From the NCBI GenBank assembly GCA_963714125.1, contig OY970234.1, positions 2,294,001 to 2,358,000 of the forward strand: a DNA stretch of 64,000 bases, written 5' to 3'. The position numbers and the translations under genes were made by a program. The notes beneath the pieces are model-generated. The model saw only the letters and a program-made list of their open reading frames with translations, did no database searches and was not told the DNA's origin. Within the stretch, counting starts at the first letter, position 1, and each line of letters opens with the position of its first letter. This DNA comes from CAWCAW01 sp963714125 (GTDB lineage: Bacteria; Actinomycetota; Acidimicrobiia; Acidimicrobiales; UBA8190). Shown here piece after piece: positions 32,613-45,350 of the stretch.

Positions 32613-33740
32613 ATGCTCCGCCTCCAGCGTGCGCTCCCCGAGCGCTACACCACCGCCACGCCCGAACAGCTGGACCGATGGACCCGGTCGGCCAAAGACG
32701 CCCTGGGTCAACGGGTGCTCGTGGTGGGTCACCACTATCAGCGCGACGAGGTCATGCAATGGGCCGACGCCCGCGGCGACTCCTACGGCTTGTCGCGCCT
32801 GGCCGCCGATCACCATGACGCCCAGTACATCGTCTTCTGCGGTGTCCACTTCATGGCCGAGTCGGCCGACATCCTCACCGCCGCGCACCAGCAAGTCGTT
32901 CTCCCCGATCTCAACGCCGGCTGCTCCATGGCCGACATGGCCGACATCGACGCCGTCACCGAGGCCTGGGAAGAACTGGCCCGGGTGACCAACGTTGAGC
33001 GCATCGTGCCCGTCACCTACATGAACTCCTCGGCGGCCCTAAAGGCGTTCGTGGGACAACACGGAGGGGCCGTGTGCACGTCGTCCAACGCCCGGGCCGT
33101 GTTGACGTGGGCGCTGGGTACCAGGGACGAGATCAGCCGGGGGGCGCCCACCCGAGGCGACAAGGTGTTGTTCTTCCCCGACCAACACCTGGGCCGCAAC
33201 ACGGGCTATCAACTGGGCTGGGGCGAGGACGACATGCGCGTGTGGAACCCGCGCCGGGAGCTGGGTGGGCTCCAAGAGGCCGACGTCAAAGAGGCCACGT
33301 TGCTCTTGTGGCAAGGCCACTGCTCGGTGCATCAGCGCTTTCGCCCCATCCACATCGACGCCTTTCGGGCCGAGCACCCCGACGGCATGGTGGTCGTCCA
33401 CCCCGAGTGCGCCCATGACGTGGTGGTCATGGCCGACGCCGTGGGCTCCACCGATTTCATCATCAAGACCGTGGAGGAGGCGCCGGCCGGTTCGGTGCTC
33501 GGCGTTGCCACCGAGATCCATCTGGTCAACCGGCTCGGTCACGAGCACCCTGACAAAACGGTGGTGTCCCTCGATCCCATCGTCTGTCCCTGTTCGACCA
33601 TGTTCCGCATCGATGCCGCCCATCTGTGCTGGGTGCTCGAAGGTCTGGCCGACGGAGTCGTCCACAACCGCATCAGCGTCGACCCTGACATCGCCACGTG
33701 GGCCAAGGTGGCTCTGCAGCGCATGCTCGAGATCACCTGA
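32613..33740 (+). CDS. nadA: Quinolinate synthase
   Basis: 375 residues. It condenses iminoaspartate with dihydroxyacetone phosphate to quinolinate, the NAD precursor. Likely [4Fe-4S] ligands are C104 in NAGCSMADM, C266 in HPECAHD and one of C325/C327 in IVCPCSTM. GHHYQRDEV and FFPDQHLGRNTGY are also conserved. nadB and nadC are not next to it, although they often form an operon with nadA. A GGGGG run precedes the ATG. It is divergent from uvrC across about 200 bases. Confidence 0.95.
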   Translation: MLRLQRALPERYTTATPEQLDRWTRSAKDALGQRVLVVGHHYQRDEVMQWADARGDSYGLSRLAADHHDAQYIVFCGVHFMAESADILTAAHQQVVLPDLNAGCSMADMADIDAVTEAWEELARVTNVERIVPVTYMNSSAALKAFVGQHGGAVCTSSNARAVLTWALGTRDEISRGAPTRGDKVLFFPDQHLGRNTGYQLGWGEDDMRVWNPRRELGGLQEADVKEATLLLWQGHCSVHQRFRPIHIDAFRAEHPDGMVVVHPECAHDVVVMADAVGSTDFIIKTVEEAPAGSVLGVATEIHLVNRLGHEHPDKTVVSLDPIVCPCSTMFRIDAAHLCWVLEGLADGVVHNRISVDPDIATWAKVALQRMLEIT

Positions 33741-33766
33741 ACGTCTCGAGCGGCCTGGCCCGCTGA

Positions 33767-36697
<2,931 letters not shown>

Positions 36698-36753
36698 GGC
36701 GGGGAGGTTACCGGGGGGCTTGGGGGTGGTCTTGCGGGGGGCCCGAGCCGTGG

Positions 36754-38895
36754 TCAAGGCACCGACACCGGCACGGGAGCCCCCTCGGCCGACTCCACCA
36801 GCACCAAGCGCAGCTCGGAGATTTCGTCTCGCAGCAACGCCGCCTCCTCGTAGCGCAGCTCGGCGGCGGCGATACGCATTTCGGCCTCGAGCCGCACCAC
36901 CAGCGTGCGCAGGTCGTCGATGGCCACCCCTGCCGTCTCACCGTCCTCAGTCCCGTCACCGGCGACGACCGAAGCCGACACCCCGGTGCGATCGTGCCGG
37001 GAGCGGGGCGGTGTAGCCCGGCCCGGGAGCCCGGTAGGACGGCCGCGGCCGCTTCGTCCACCTCGGCCTCGTCCGGCACTATCACCGGAACCCGCCGCCG
37101 GGGCCAGGCGGGCCAGGATGTCGGTCACCGCCTTGCGCACGGTGGTGGGGTTGATGCCGTGTTCGATGTTGTAGGCTTGCTGCAGGCTGCGGCGGCGCTG
37201 GGTTTCGGAGATGGCCTCTCGCATGGCGTCGCTGATGGTGTCGGCGTAGAGCACCACCAATCCCTCGACGTTGCGCGCGGCGCGCCCCATGGTCTGGATC
37301 AATGACGACGCCGAGCGCAAAAAGCCGGACTTGTCGGCGTCGAGGATGGCTACCAGCTGCACCTCGGGCAGGTCCAAACCCTCGCGCAGCAGGTTGATGC
37401 CCACCAGCACGTCGAACTCGCCCAGGCGAAGGTCGCGTAACAGCTCGATGCGGGTGATGGTGTCGATGTCGGAGTGCAGGTAGCGCACCCGCACGCCCAG
37501 CTCGAGGAGGTAGTCGGTCAGGTCCTCGGCCATCTTCTTGGTCAAGGTGGTGATGAGGATCCGTCCCTGGCGCGCCGAGACCACCCGGATGCGCTCGAGG
37601 AGGTCGTCGATCTGTCCGGTGGTGGGTTGGATGACCACCTCGGGGTCGACCAACCCCGTGGGCCGGATGACCTGGTCGACCACCTGCGTCGAGATGCCCA
37701 GCTCGTAGGCGCTCGGAGTGGCCGACAAGAACACCACCTGCCCGACCTTGGCGCTGAACTCGTCGAAGGTCAGGGGTCGGTTGTCGAGAGCCGATGGAAG
37801 ACGAAAGCCGTGCTCCACCAGCGTCATCTTGCGGGAGCGGTCCCCTTCGTACTGACCGTGGATCTGGGGCACCGTGACGTGGCTCTCGTCGATGACGGTG
37901 AGGAAATCGGTGGGGAAGAAATCGAGAAGGGTGTAGGGCGGCGTGCCGGCGGAACGGCCGTCGAGATGCCGGCTGTAGTTCTCGATGCCGTTGCACACCC
38001 CGACCTCGGCCAGCATTTCCAGATCGTGCTGGGTGCGCATGCGCAGGCGCTGGGCCTCGAGCAGCTTGTTCTCGGCCTGTAGTTCTCCCAGGCGCACCCG
38101 CAGCTCGTCCTCGATGGAGATGATGGCGCGCTGCATGGTCTCGTCACCGGCCACGTAGTGGGTGGCCGAGAACACCACCAGGTCCTCGATGTCCTCGCCG
38201 GCATCACCGGTGAGGGGGTCGAAACGGCGGATGCGCTCCACCTGGTCCCCGAACAGCTCGATACGCACGGCATCCTGCTCGTAGGCGGGATGCAGCTCCA
38301 CGGTGTCGCCCCGCACCCGGAAGCGTCCCCGGCCAAGGACAACGTCGTTGCGGTCGTAGTGCAGCTCCACCAGCCGCCGCAGCAAGCTGCGCTGATCGAC
38401 GGTGTCGCCCGGTCGCACCACCAGCACCCGCGAGCGGTACTCGTCGGGCGATCCCAGGCCGTAGATGGACGACACCGACGCCACCACGATGACGTCACGG
38501 CGCGACAGGAGGCTCGAGGTGGTGGCGTGGCGCAACCGGTCGATCTCGTCGTTGATAGACGAGTCCTTTTCGATGTACGTGTCGGTGGTGGGGAGATACG
38601 CCTCGGGCTGGTAGTAGTCGTAATAGGAGACGAAGTACTCCACCCTGTTATGGGGGAACAACTCCCGCATCTCAGCGGCCAGTTGGGCCGCCAGGGACTT
38701 GTTGGGCTCGATGATGAGGGTGGGTCGCTGGACGGCCTCGATGGTCCACGCCATCGTGGCCGTCTTCCCGCTGCCGGTGATCCCCAACAAGGTTTCGTAA
38801 CGGTCCCCCCGCTGGATGCCGGCCGTCAGATCGGCGATGGCGCGCGGCTGGTCCCCGGCCGGGCGCAGCGGGGTCACAACCTCCAGTTTGGGCAC
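36754..38895 (-). CDS. uvrB: Excinuclease ABC subunit B
   Basis: 713 residues. A DEAD-like helicase that verifies damage and loads UvrC. Walker A GITGSGKTATMAW, beta-hairpin YYDYYQPEAYLP, DESH box VIDESHVTVP, motif V REGLDLPE and motif VI QTMGRAARN. The C-terminal UVR domain (LVVRLEAEMRIAAAELRYEEAA) is preceded by a long Gly/Arg-rich linker. GTG 38895 starts MPKLEVVTPLRPAGDQP, the standard N-terminus; the frame is open to 39003 through a proline-rich stretch that I exclude. Confidence 0.96.
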   Translation of the reverse strand: MPKLEVVTPLRPAGDQPRAIADLTAGIQRGDRYETLLGITGSGKTATMAWTIEAVQRPTLIIEPNKSLAAQLAAEMRELFPHNRVEYFVSYYDYYQPEAYLPTTDTYIEKDSSINDEIDRLRHATTSSLLSRRDVIVVASVSSIYGLGSPDEYRSRVLVVRPGDTVDQRSLLRRLVELHYDRNDVVLGRGRFRVRGDTVELHPAYEQDAVRIELFGDQVERIRRFDPLTGDAGEDIEDLVVFSATHYVAGDETMQRAIISIEDELRVRLGELQAENKLLEAQRLRMRTQHDLEMLAEVGVCNGIENYSRHLDGRSAGTPPYTLLDFFPTDFLTVIDESHVTVPQIHGQYEGDRSRKMTLVEHGFRLPSALDNRPLTFDEFSAKVGQVVFLSATPSAYELGISTQVVDQVIRPTGLVDPEVVIQPTTGQIDDLLERIRVVSARQGRILITTLTKKMAEDLTDYLLELGVRVRYLHSDIDTITRIELLRDLRLGEFDVLVGINLLREGLDLPEVQLVAILDADKSGFLRSASSLIQTMGRAARNVEGLVVLYADTISDAMREAISETQRRRSLQQAYNIEHGINPTTVRKAVTDILARLAPAAGSGDSAGRGRGGRSGRGRPTGLPGRATPPRSRHDRTGVSASVVAGDGTEDGETAGVAIDDLRTLVVRLEAEMRIAAAELRYEEAALLRDEISELRLVLVESAEGAPVPVSVP

Positions 38896-38963
38896 TCGAT
38901 CGATCGTACCGGGGGGGTGTAACACCCGGGCCGGAGCGGCGCCGGACGGGGGTGGCGCCGGGC

Positions 38964-39575
38964 CTACTCCTGGTGGTGGTGGCGGCGTTGGAGCTCCGCC
39001 CACACGCGGTCCACCTCGGCTTCGAGCTGGGCGCGGTCCGAGGAGTTGTCGATGACAAGGTCGGCGCCGTCGAGGCGCTCGGCCCGGCTGGGCTGAGCGG
39101 CCATGCGGGCGGCCACATCCTCTTCGGTGAAGTGACGCTGGGAGACCAATCGCTCCCGGGCCACCTCGACGGGGCAGTCCACCACCACGACCAGGGCCAA
39201 CGTCAGCACGTCGCGGTGCACGGCCCGCAGCAGGGGGATGTCGAGGACGACGATGGCGTCGGTGCCTTCGAGCGCGTTGCGCCGCTCGATCATGAGAATG
39301 CCGATGGCCGGATGGGTGATGCCGTTGAGGGCGGCCAGCTCCTCGGGATCACCGAAGGCCACCGCCGCCAGCGCGGCGCGGTCGATGGAACCGTCGGCGG
39401 CCACGACGGCATTTCCGAAGCGCTCGATGAGCGGCGCGTAGGCGGGGCCCCCGGGAGCGACCACCTCGCGAGCCACCTTGTCAGCGTCGATGAGCACCGC
39501 GCCCCGGGCGCACAGCAGATCGGCCACGGAGGACTTGCCTGAACCAATTCCTCCGGTCAACCCCACGGCCAGCAT
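38964..39575 (-). CDS. coaE: Dephospho-CoA kinase
   Basis: 203 residues. It phosphorylates dephospho-CoA in the last step of CoA synthesis. P-loop LTGGIGSGKSSVA, then LIDADKVAREVV, GITHPAIGILM, DIPLL and a VVVVDCPVEVARERLVSQR lid. ATG 39575 gives a normal N-terminus. It is upstream of uvrB in the same direction, with 68 bases between, and divergent from the AftD-like gene. Confidence 0.95.
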   Translation of the reverse strand: MLAVGLTGGIGSGKSSVADLLCARGAVLIDADKVAREVVAPGGPAYAPLIERFGNAVVAADGSIDRAALAAVAFGDPEELAALNGITHPAIGILMIERRNALEGTDAIVVLDIPLLRAVHRDVLTLALVVVVDCPVEVARERLVSQRHFTEEDVAARMAAQPSRAERLDGADLVIDNSSDRAQLEAEVDRVWAELQRRHHHQE

Positions 39576-39683
39576 GGCGACGGCGGTGCCTCCTGTGAGC
39601 ACGTGGACAACGCGCCCACCAGCGTTTTCGAGCGGCTGCCTACACTACCGGCCGCGGGCGGACACCACGAGAGGACAAACGCC

Positions 39684-42600
39684 TTGGGGCCAGCAGCACG
39701 GCAACGAACGGGCGCCACCGGGCGCCGTTCGCGCCTCAGGGCGGACGTCGTGGCCGCCGTCGAGTACGTGGTCCTGGCGGTAGTCGCCTACGTGCCGCAA
39801 CTGCGGGCCCTGCCCGGCGCCCTCGACGCCGACACCAAGAGCTACCTCTACTTCGACCCGGGTCGCTTCGTCCGCCAATCGGCCACCATGTGGGACCCGA
39901 CGGTGGGTCTCGGGACGGTGACGCACCAACAGCTCGGCTACCTCTTCCCCATGGGGCCTTTTTTCTGGCTGGCCCACAACCTGGGTGTGGCTACGTGGGT
40001 CACCCAACGCCTGTGGATGGGGTCGATCCTCTTGGCGGCGGGGGCCGGTGTGCTGTACCTGGCCCGCGTCTTCGGGTTGTCGGGACCGGGGCGGCCCGTG
40101 GCCGCCTTGTGCTTCATGGTGTCGCCCTACTTCTTGCAGTACGCCGGCCACGAGTCGGTCATCTTGCTGCCGTGGGCCGGCCTCCCCTGGATGGTGGCGC
40201 TCACCGCTCGGGGCGTGGAGCGGGGGGGTTGGCGCTACCCGGCCGCGTTCGCGCTGGTGGTGCTCGTCATCAGCGGCATCAACGCCACGTCGCTGCTGTA
40301 CGTGGGACTCGCCCCCGCTTTGTGGGTTCTCTATGCCGTCTTCGTCACCAAGCAATCGTCATGGCGCGCCGCGTTGGCGGCCGTGCTTCGCATCGGTGTG
40401 CTCAGCGCCGTGCTGTGCGCGTGGTGGATCGCGGGCCTCGGCGTCGAAGGGGCCTACGGGCTCAATGTCTTGAAATACACCGAGACCATTCCCGCCATCG
40501 CCTCCACCTCACTGTCATCGGAGGTCCTGCGCGGGCTTGGCTACTGGTACTACTACGGCGGCGACAACTTCGGACCATGGATGGTGTCGTCGGTCCAGCT
40601 GACCCAAGAGCTCTCGGTCCTGGCGCTGAGCTTTGCCGTGCCGGCCTTGGCCTTTGTGGGCGCGGCGGTGACGCGCTGGAGCAAGCGCGCTTATCTCGTG
40701 ATCCTCGTCGTGATCGGCATTGTGCTGGCGGTGGGCACGCATCCCTATGCCTCACCCACGCCCGTGGGGGCGGTGCTCAAAGCCTTTATGACCCGCACCT
40801 CAGCCGGGCTGGCCCTGCGCTCCACGGACCGGGCCACGCCGTTGGTGGTGCTCGGCATCGCCATGCTGCTCGGCAGCGGGGTCACCGCGTTGGGACGTTG
40901 GCCGGCCCTGCGGCGGTGGCAAACCCCGGTGGGGGTCCTGGGGGCAGCGGGAGCGGCCGCGGTGGTGGTGCTGGCCAACCCGGCCATGTGGAACGGCACC
41001 ACCTTGACGTCAAACATCTTGGAGCCGGCGGCGGTGCCGGGTTATGTCAAAGCCGCCACCAAGGCGCTTGACGGCGAGCACCGCGCCAGCCGGGTGCTCG
41101 CCATTCCCGGGCAGAACTTCGCGTACTACCGCTATGGCAACACCAGTGATCCGCTCTACCCGGCATTGCTGACACGCCCCTTCGTGACGCGCCAGCAACA
41201 GGTACTCGGGTCGCTCCCGTCGTTGGACTTGCTCTACGCCTTGGACAGCCCCCTGCAACAGGGAACGCTCGACCCCGACACCATCGCCCCGCTGGCACGG
41301 CTCATGAGTGTCGGGGACGTGCTCGTCCAGAACGACCTGGCTTACGAGCTCTACAACCAACCGTCGCCCGAACACCTGTGGAAGCAGCTTGATCCCCCGC
41401 CCCCGGGACTGTCGGCGGGCGTGCCCTTCGGCACGGTGACGCCGTCCGACTCTCTCATCGCCGATGTGAACGAGCAGGCGTTGGCCGACACCGGCCCCGA
41501 CCCGGTGCCGGCCCTGCTCGAAACCATGGCCGTGGCCCACCCCCGCCCGCTGGTGCGCGCCGAATCGGCTTCCACCGGCCTCGCGGTCGATGGGGACGAT
41601 GTGGGCTTGGCCGATGCGGCCCAGGTGGGGCTCCTCAACACCGACGACGCCATCATGTTGGCGGGCACACTCGACACCGACACCCCGGCCCATCACGCCG
41701 CGGTCGATGGCAACGCCACCGTGGTGGTGACCGATACCAACGCCAAGCAAGGGTTTCGGTGGAACACGCTGACGGACAACGCCGGCTACATCGAAACCGC
41801 CGGGGCCGGAGCACCCACCGATCCCACCGACGTCCCTCTCGACCTGTTCCCCTCCGCTCCTCCCGACGCGCAGACCACGGCCACCATCGACGGGGTGGCG
41901 TCGGTGCAGGCCTCCTCTTACGGCAGCGACGACACCTTCGAGCCCCAGTACCGCCCCGTGCTGGCCATCGACGGGAACCCGGCCACGGCGTGGGCGACCG
42001 GCGCCGCCGCCGACCCCGATGGCCAGTGGTGGCAGGTAACCACCAAAGCCCCGATCACCACCGACCACGTCACCCTTACGCAGCCTCAGGTGGGCGACAT
42101 CGATCGTTGGATCACGTCGGTCACGTTGCGTTTCGACGGCCAACGTCCCCTCAAGGTGGCTCTGGGCGCGCCTTCGCGCTCGGCGCGGGGCCAAACGATC
42201 ACGTTCTCGAGGCGCACTTTCAGGACCCTGCGCATCGTCATCGACACCACCACGGCGCAGGGCAATTCGCCGGTGGGCTTCGCCCAGGTATCGGTAGGGG
42301 CGGTGCGCGCCACCGAAGTCATCGACATGCCCCAAGATCTGCTGCGGTCCATGGGAACTGCGTCGCGTCGCCACCGGCTCGTGCTTCTGTTCACTCGTCT
42401 GCGCGGCGATCCGGCCCAGCCCGGCTCAGACGCGCAAGTGGACATGGACCGTTCCTTCTGGCTTCCCACGCCCCGAACCTTCACGCTCAGCGGAACGGCT
42501 CGCATCGACGCCATGGTGCCGTCGGCCACGTTGGCGACGTTGCTGTCCCCCACAGGCCCGACGACGGTGGACGCGTCGAGCCGACTCCCCGGTGATCTGA

Positions 42601-44030
42601 ACGCCGGTCCGGCCGCCGCCTTTGACGGCAATCCGGCCACGGCCTGGACTACCGCCTTCGGATCCGACCAAGTGGGCCAGTGGGTGTCGGTCACCACCCC
42701 CACACCGGTCACCTTCGACCAACTCAACCTGCAAGTGATAGCGGACGGCCGTCATTCGGTGCCCACCGCGCTGCGCATCTCGACGGAAGACGGCTCGGTG
42801 AACGTGAAGCTTCCGAGCGTCACCGACGGCCGGGCCAACAACGCCACGGTGACGATGCCGTTGCGTTTTGCGACGCTGACGGGGCGGCACATCACCATCA
42901 CGGTGACGGCGGTGCGGGCCGAATCGACCAAGTATTTCGGCCTGGGACCGCTCGAACTGCCCATCGCCGTGGACGAGGTCGGGATACCCGGGGTTACCGT
43001 TTCTCCCCCGCCGGCGACCCTGCCGACGCCGTGTCGATCCGACCTGTTGTCGATCGACGGCCGGCCGGTGTCGGTGCGGGTGTTGGGGACGACCACCACG
43101 GCGCTGGCCGGTCAAGCGCTGGACGTGTCGCTGTGTGGCCCCGACGCCGGCGGTCTCCGCCTGGGAGCGGGTACCCACCGCTTGCAAAGCGCCGACGGTG
43201 CGGTGGTAGGGATCGACCTCGACCAACTCGACATGAGTTCGGCCCCCGACCTCGGGGGCGCCTCGACAGCAGACGGGTCGGCGCGTCCTCCCACAACACA
43301 TGTCGTCACTCAAAGCACGACGGCCATGACGGTGCATGTCGCCCAGGCGGCGGCGCCCTTTTGGCTCGTGCTCGGTCAGAGTCTCAACGCCGGCTGGCAG
43401 GCCACGGTGGCGGGACGATCGCTGGGGTCGCCCACGTTGGTGGACGGCTACGCCAACGGTTGGCTCATCGATCCCACAACACCGAACATGACGGTGTCGT
43501 TGACGTGGGTTCCGCAGCGTGGCGTCGACGACGCGCTGGTGGTCTCCGCCGCCGGTGCGGTGGTGTGCGTGGGGCTGGTCATGGTTCCCCGCCGGCGTCG
43601 GCGGCGTCGACGTGAGCACGAGGACCCGGACGCGCCGGTGCTCGTCTCTCCGCTGCACGGGGCATGGTCCCGCCCGTCGTGGCCCGCGTCGGTTGTGGTC
43701 ACCGTTATGGCCGCCGCCCTCGGTGCCGCGGTGGCGGGCACGCTCGTCGCCGTGGTGGTGGGGGTGGCCGCCTTGGTGACGGCGCGGCTACACCGGGGGC
43801 GGGGAGCCATGACGCTCGGCGCCGTCGCTCTCGTGGTGGCCGCGGGTGTCTACGTGGTGATCCACCAAGGGGGTAGCCACGTCATCGCCGGGGGCGGGTG
43901 GCCGGCGAAGTTCGAACCGGCCGATGTGCTCACCTGGATGGCGGTGGCGCTCCTCGGCGCCGATGTGCTCGTGACGTGGATTCTTCGACGAGCGCCCCGA
44001 GAGCGCCGGCGGCGGCCGCCTCCCACGTGA
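39684..44030 (+). CDS. AftD-like (DUF3367) membrane glycosyltransferase with F5/8C domains
   Basis: About 1,448 residues. An N-terminal GT-C-type membrane region of roughly ten helices carries acidic loop residues (LPGALDADTKSYLYFDP). A large extracytoplasmic part follows, with two discoidin/F5/8C-type carbohydrate-binding domains recognised by AIDGNPATAWATG (about 790) and AFDGNPATAWTT (about 990). Helices return at the C-terminus. The layout fits AftD, the arabinofuranosyltransferase of mycobacterial arabinogalactan and lipoarabinomannan; the substrate here is unknown. TTG 39684 has an AGAGGA site and leaves space for a promoter with TACACT near 39642; the frame is open to GTG 39603. The 3' end overlaps a convergent glycosyltransferase by about 100 bases. 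Confidence 0.75.
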   Translation: MGPAARQRTGATGRRSRLRADVVAAVEYVVLAVVAYVPQLRALPGALDADTKSYLYFDPGRFVRQSATMWDPTVGLGTVTHQQLGYLFPMGPFFWLAHNLGVATWVTQRLWMGSILLAAGAGVLYLARVFGLSGPGRPVAALCFMVSPYFLQYAGHESVILLPWAGLPWMVALTARGVERGGWRYPAAFALVVLVISGINATSLLYVGLAPALWVLYAVFVTKQSSWRAALAAVLRIGVLSAVLCAWWIAGLGVEGAYGLNVLKYTETIPAIASTSLSSEVLRGLGYWYYYGGDNFGPWMVSSVQLTQELSVLALSFAVPALAFVGAAVTRWSKRAYLVILVVIGIVLAVGTHPYASPTPVGAVLKAFMTRTSAGLALRSTDRATPLVVLGIAMLLGSGVTALGRWPALRRWQTPVGVLGAAGAAAVVVLANPAMWNGTTLTSNILEPAAVPGYVKAATKALDGEHRASRVLAIPGQNFAYYRYGNTSDPLYPALLTRPFVTRQQQVLGSLPSLDLLYALDSPLQQGTLDPDTIAPLARLMSVGDVLVQNDLAYELYNQPSPEHLWKQLDPPPPGLSAGVPFGTVTPSDSLIADVNEQALADTGPDPVPALLETMAVAHPRPLVRAESASTGLAVDGDDVGLADAAQVGLLNTDDAIMLAGTLDTDTPAHHAAVDGNATVVVTDTNAKQGFRWNTLTDNAGYIETAGAGAPTDPTDVPLDLFPSAPPDAQTTATIDGVASVQASSYGSDDTFEPQYRPVLAIDGNPATAWATGAAADPDGQWWQVTTKAPITTDHVTLTQPQVGDIDRWITSVTLRFDGQRPLKVALGAPSRSARGQTITFSRRTFRTLRIVIDTTTAQGNSPVGFAQVSVGAVRATEVIDMPQDLLRSMGTASRRHRLVLLFTRLRGDPAQPGSDAQVDMDRSFWLPTPRTFTLSGTARIDAMVPSATLATLLSPTGPTTVDASSRLPGDLNAGPAAAFDGNPATAWTTAFGSDQVGQWVSVTTPTPVTFDQLNLQVIADGRHSVPTALRISTEDGSVNVKLPSVTDGRANNATVTMPLRFATLTGRHITITVTAVRAESTKYFGLGPLELPIAVDEVGIPGVTVSPPPATLPTPCRSDLLSIDGRPVSVRVLGTTTTALAGQALDVSLCGPDAGGLRLGAGTHRLQSADGAVVGIDLDQLDMSSAPDLGGASTADGSARPPTTHVVTQSTTAMTVHVAQAAAPFWLVLGQSLNAGWQATVAGRSLGSPTLVDGYANGWLIDPTTPNMTVSLTWVPQRGVDDALVVSAAGAVVCVGLVMVPRRRRRRRREHEDPDAPVLVSPLHGAWSRPSWPASVVVTVMAAALGAAVAGTLVAVVVGVAALVTARLHRGRGAMTLGAVALVVAAGVYVVIHQGGSHVIAGGGWPAKFEPADVLTWMAVALLGADVLVTWILRRAPRERRRRPPPT

Positions 44031-45201
44031 AGCGCGCCGCCATCATCTTGGCTCCTGCCCCCAGGCGCCGACGCAAGACGTCGTTGCCGAGTACCGCTTC
44101 CAGCGCCCCGGCGAAGTCACCGACGTGATCGACCAACAGGCCACTCACGTCGTGGGCCACGGCGTCGCGATGGCCGATGATGCGCGTGGCCACCGCCGGT
44201 GTGGCGCAGGCACCGGCCTCGGTGATGGTCATGCCCCAGCCTTCTCGCTGGGAGGTGCTGGCCAGCACCCAGGCGCGGCGGTAGAGCGCTCGCAGCTCGG
44301 CGTCATCGACACGGCCAGGCAGCTCGAGCCAGTCCTGCGCACCCACGGCGCCGCGCTTGGCTTCCAACACAGCGCGCTCGTACCCTTCACCGACGATGAC
44401 GGCGCGCAGCGAGGGAAACCGACGTCGCACCTCAGCCAGGGCGTCGATCAACACGTCGAAGCGCTTGACGGGAACCAGCCGTCCCACGGCCACCACCATG
44501 GGCACCGGTGAGCGGGGACCACCCGGAGTGAAGGCAGGGTCGACGCCGGGGGGAATGACGCTGACGCGCTGGGGGCGCAGACCGAGGGTGGCGACAATGT
44601 CGGCGCGCGATGACGGGGAGAGCGTGACCACCCGGGTGCGGCGGTACAGCGGGGGGGCCAGGGCCCGTTCCATCACCGCACCGGCGCGCGCCGTGGCCGG
44701 CGGCAGCGCCATCCTCCACATTTCGGCGTGCACGTGATGGAGGAAGACAATGCGGGCACAACGCGCCCACAAGGGGGAGAAGAACGGCATGCCGTTCCAC
44801 ACCTCGACCACGCCATCGGGTCGGTGTCGGCCCGCGGTGGCACCGCGTAGGGCGGTGGTGGCGAACACGCCGTAGCGGCCTGACCGGCGCACCACCGTGT
44901 ACCCGTGGCGCGTAACGAGCTCAGGCTGTCCGGCCACGGCCGACGTTCGCAAGGTGACGTCGAGACCGGCGGCCGCCCACAACGAGGCCAGGCGATGGGC
45001 ATGGATCTCCGAACCGCCGGCCTCAGGATCCTCCAGGTCGCGCCAGGCCAGCATGTCGATGCGCCGTAGGCCGACGGCGGTGGCCCGGTGCACGGCGGCG
45101 TCCAGCGCTGACGGGGCGCCCGGGGTCGGCGCCACCACGAGCTGCGGCGTGGAGTCGCGGACGCCGTACCAATGAGCCTTTGCGTCCAACGGAGCAGCCA
45201 T
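43930..45201 (-). CDS. Glycosyltransferase family 4 protein
   Basis: 423 residues, GT-B fold. The donor-binding half holds VVAVGRLVPVKRFDVLIDAL, LRAVIVGEGYE, LPGRVDDAELRALYRRA and REGWGMTITEAGACATPAVAT, where E-x7-E is the nucleotide-sugar motif of GT4. The N-terminal half starts with RRIDMLAWRDLEDPEAGGSEIHAHRLASLW, seen in enzymes that act on polyprenyl or lipid acceptors. ATG 45201 has AAGGGA before it. It shares an envelope context with the AftD-like gene, with which it overlaps tail to tail. Confidence 0.85.
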   Translation of the reverse strand: MAAPLDAKAHWYGVRDSTPQLVVAPTPGAPSALDAAVHRATAVGLRRIDMLAWRDLEDPEAGGSEIHAHRLASLWAAAGLDVTLRTSAVAGQPELVTRHGYTVVRRSGRYGVFATTALRGATAGRHRPDGVVEVWNGMPFFSPLWARCARIVFLHHVHAEMWRMALPPATARAGAVMERALAPPLYRRTRVVTLSPSSRADIVATLGLRPQRVSVIPPGVDPAFTPGGPRSPVPMVVAVGRLVPVKRFDVLIDALAEVRRRFPSLRAVIVGEGYERAVLEAKRGAVGAQDWLELPGRVDDAELRALYRRAWVLASTSQREGWGMTITEAGACATPAVATRIIGHRDAVAHDVSGLLVDHVGDFAGALEAVLGNDVLRRRLGAGAKMMAARFTWEAAAAGALGALVEESTSRAHRRRGAPPPSR

Positions 45202-45350
45202 GGCGTCCCTTCGCGTGAGCTGAGCGGATGCTAACTACGCGCCATGCCTAAAACGGCGGATCCTCCATGCCCGGCCGCAGCGAGTACCGACGTCTAGATT
45301 GACCACACCGGCGTTACCGGGCGTGCACGGACAACGAGTAGGGGGCTTGT

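Noticed and set aside
41010..43658. Two long minus-strand frames (41010-42374 and 42426-43658)
   Set aside because: Both are antisense to the AftD-like gene and have His/Arg/Gly-rich shadow composition.
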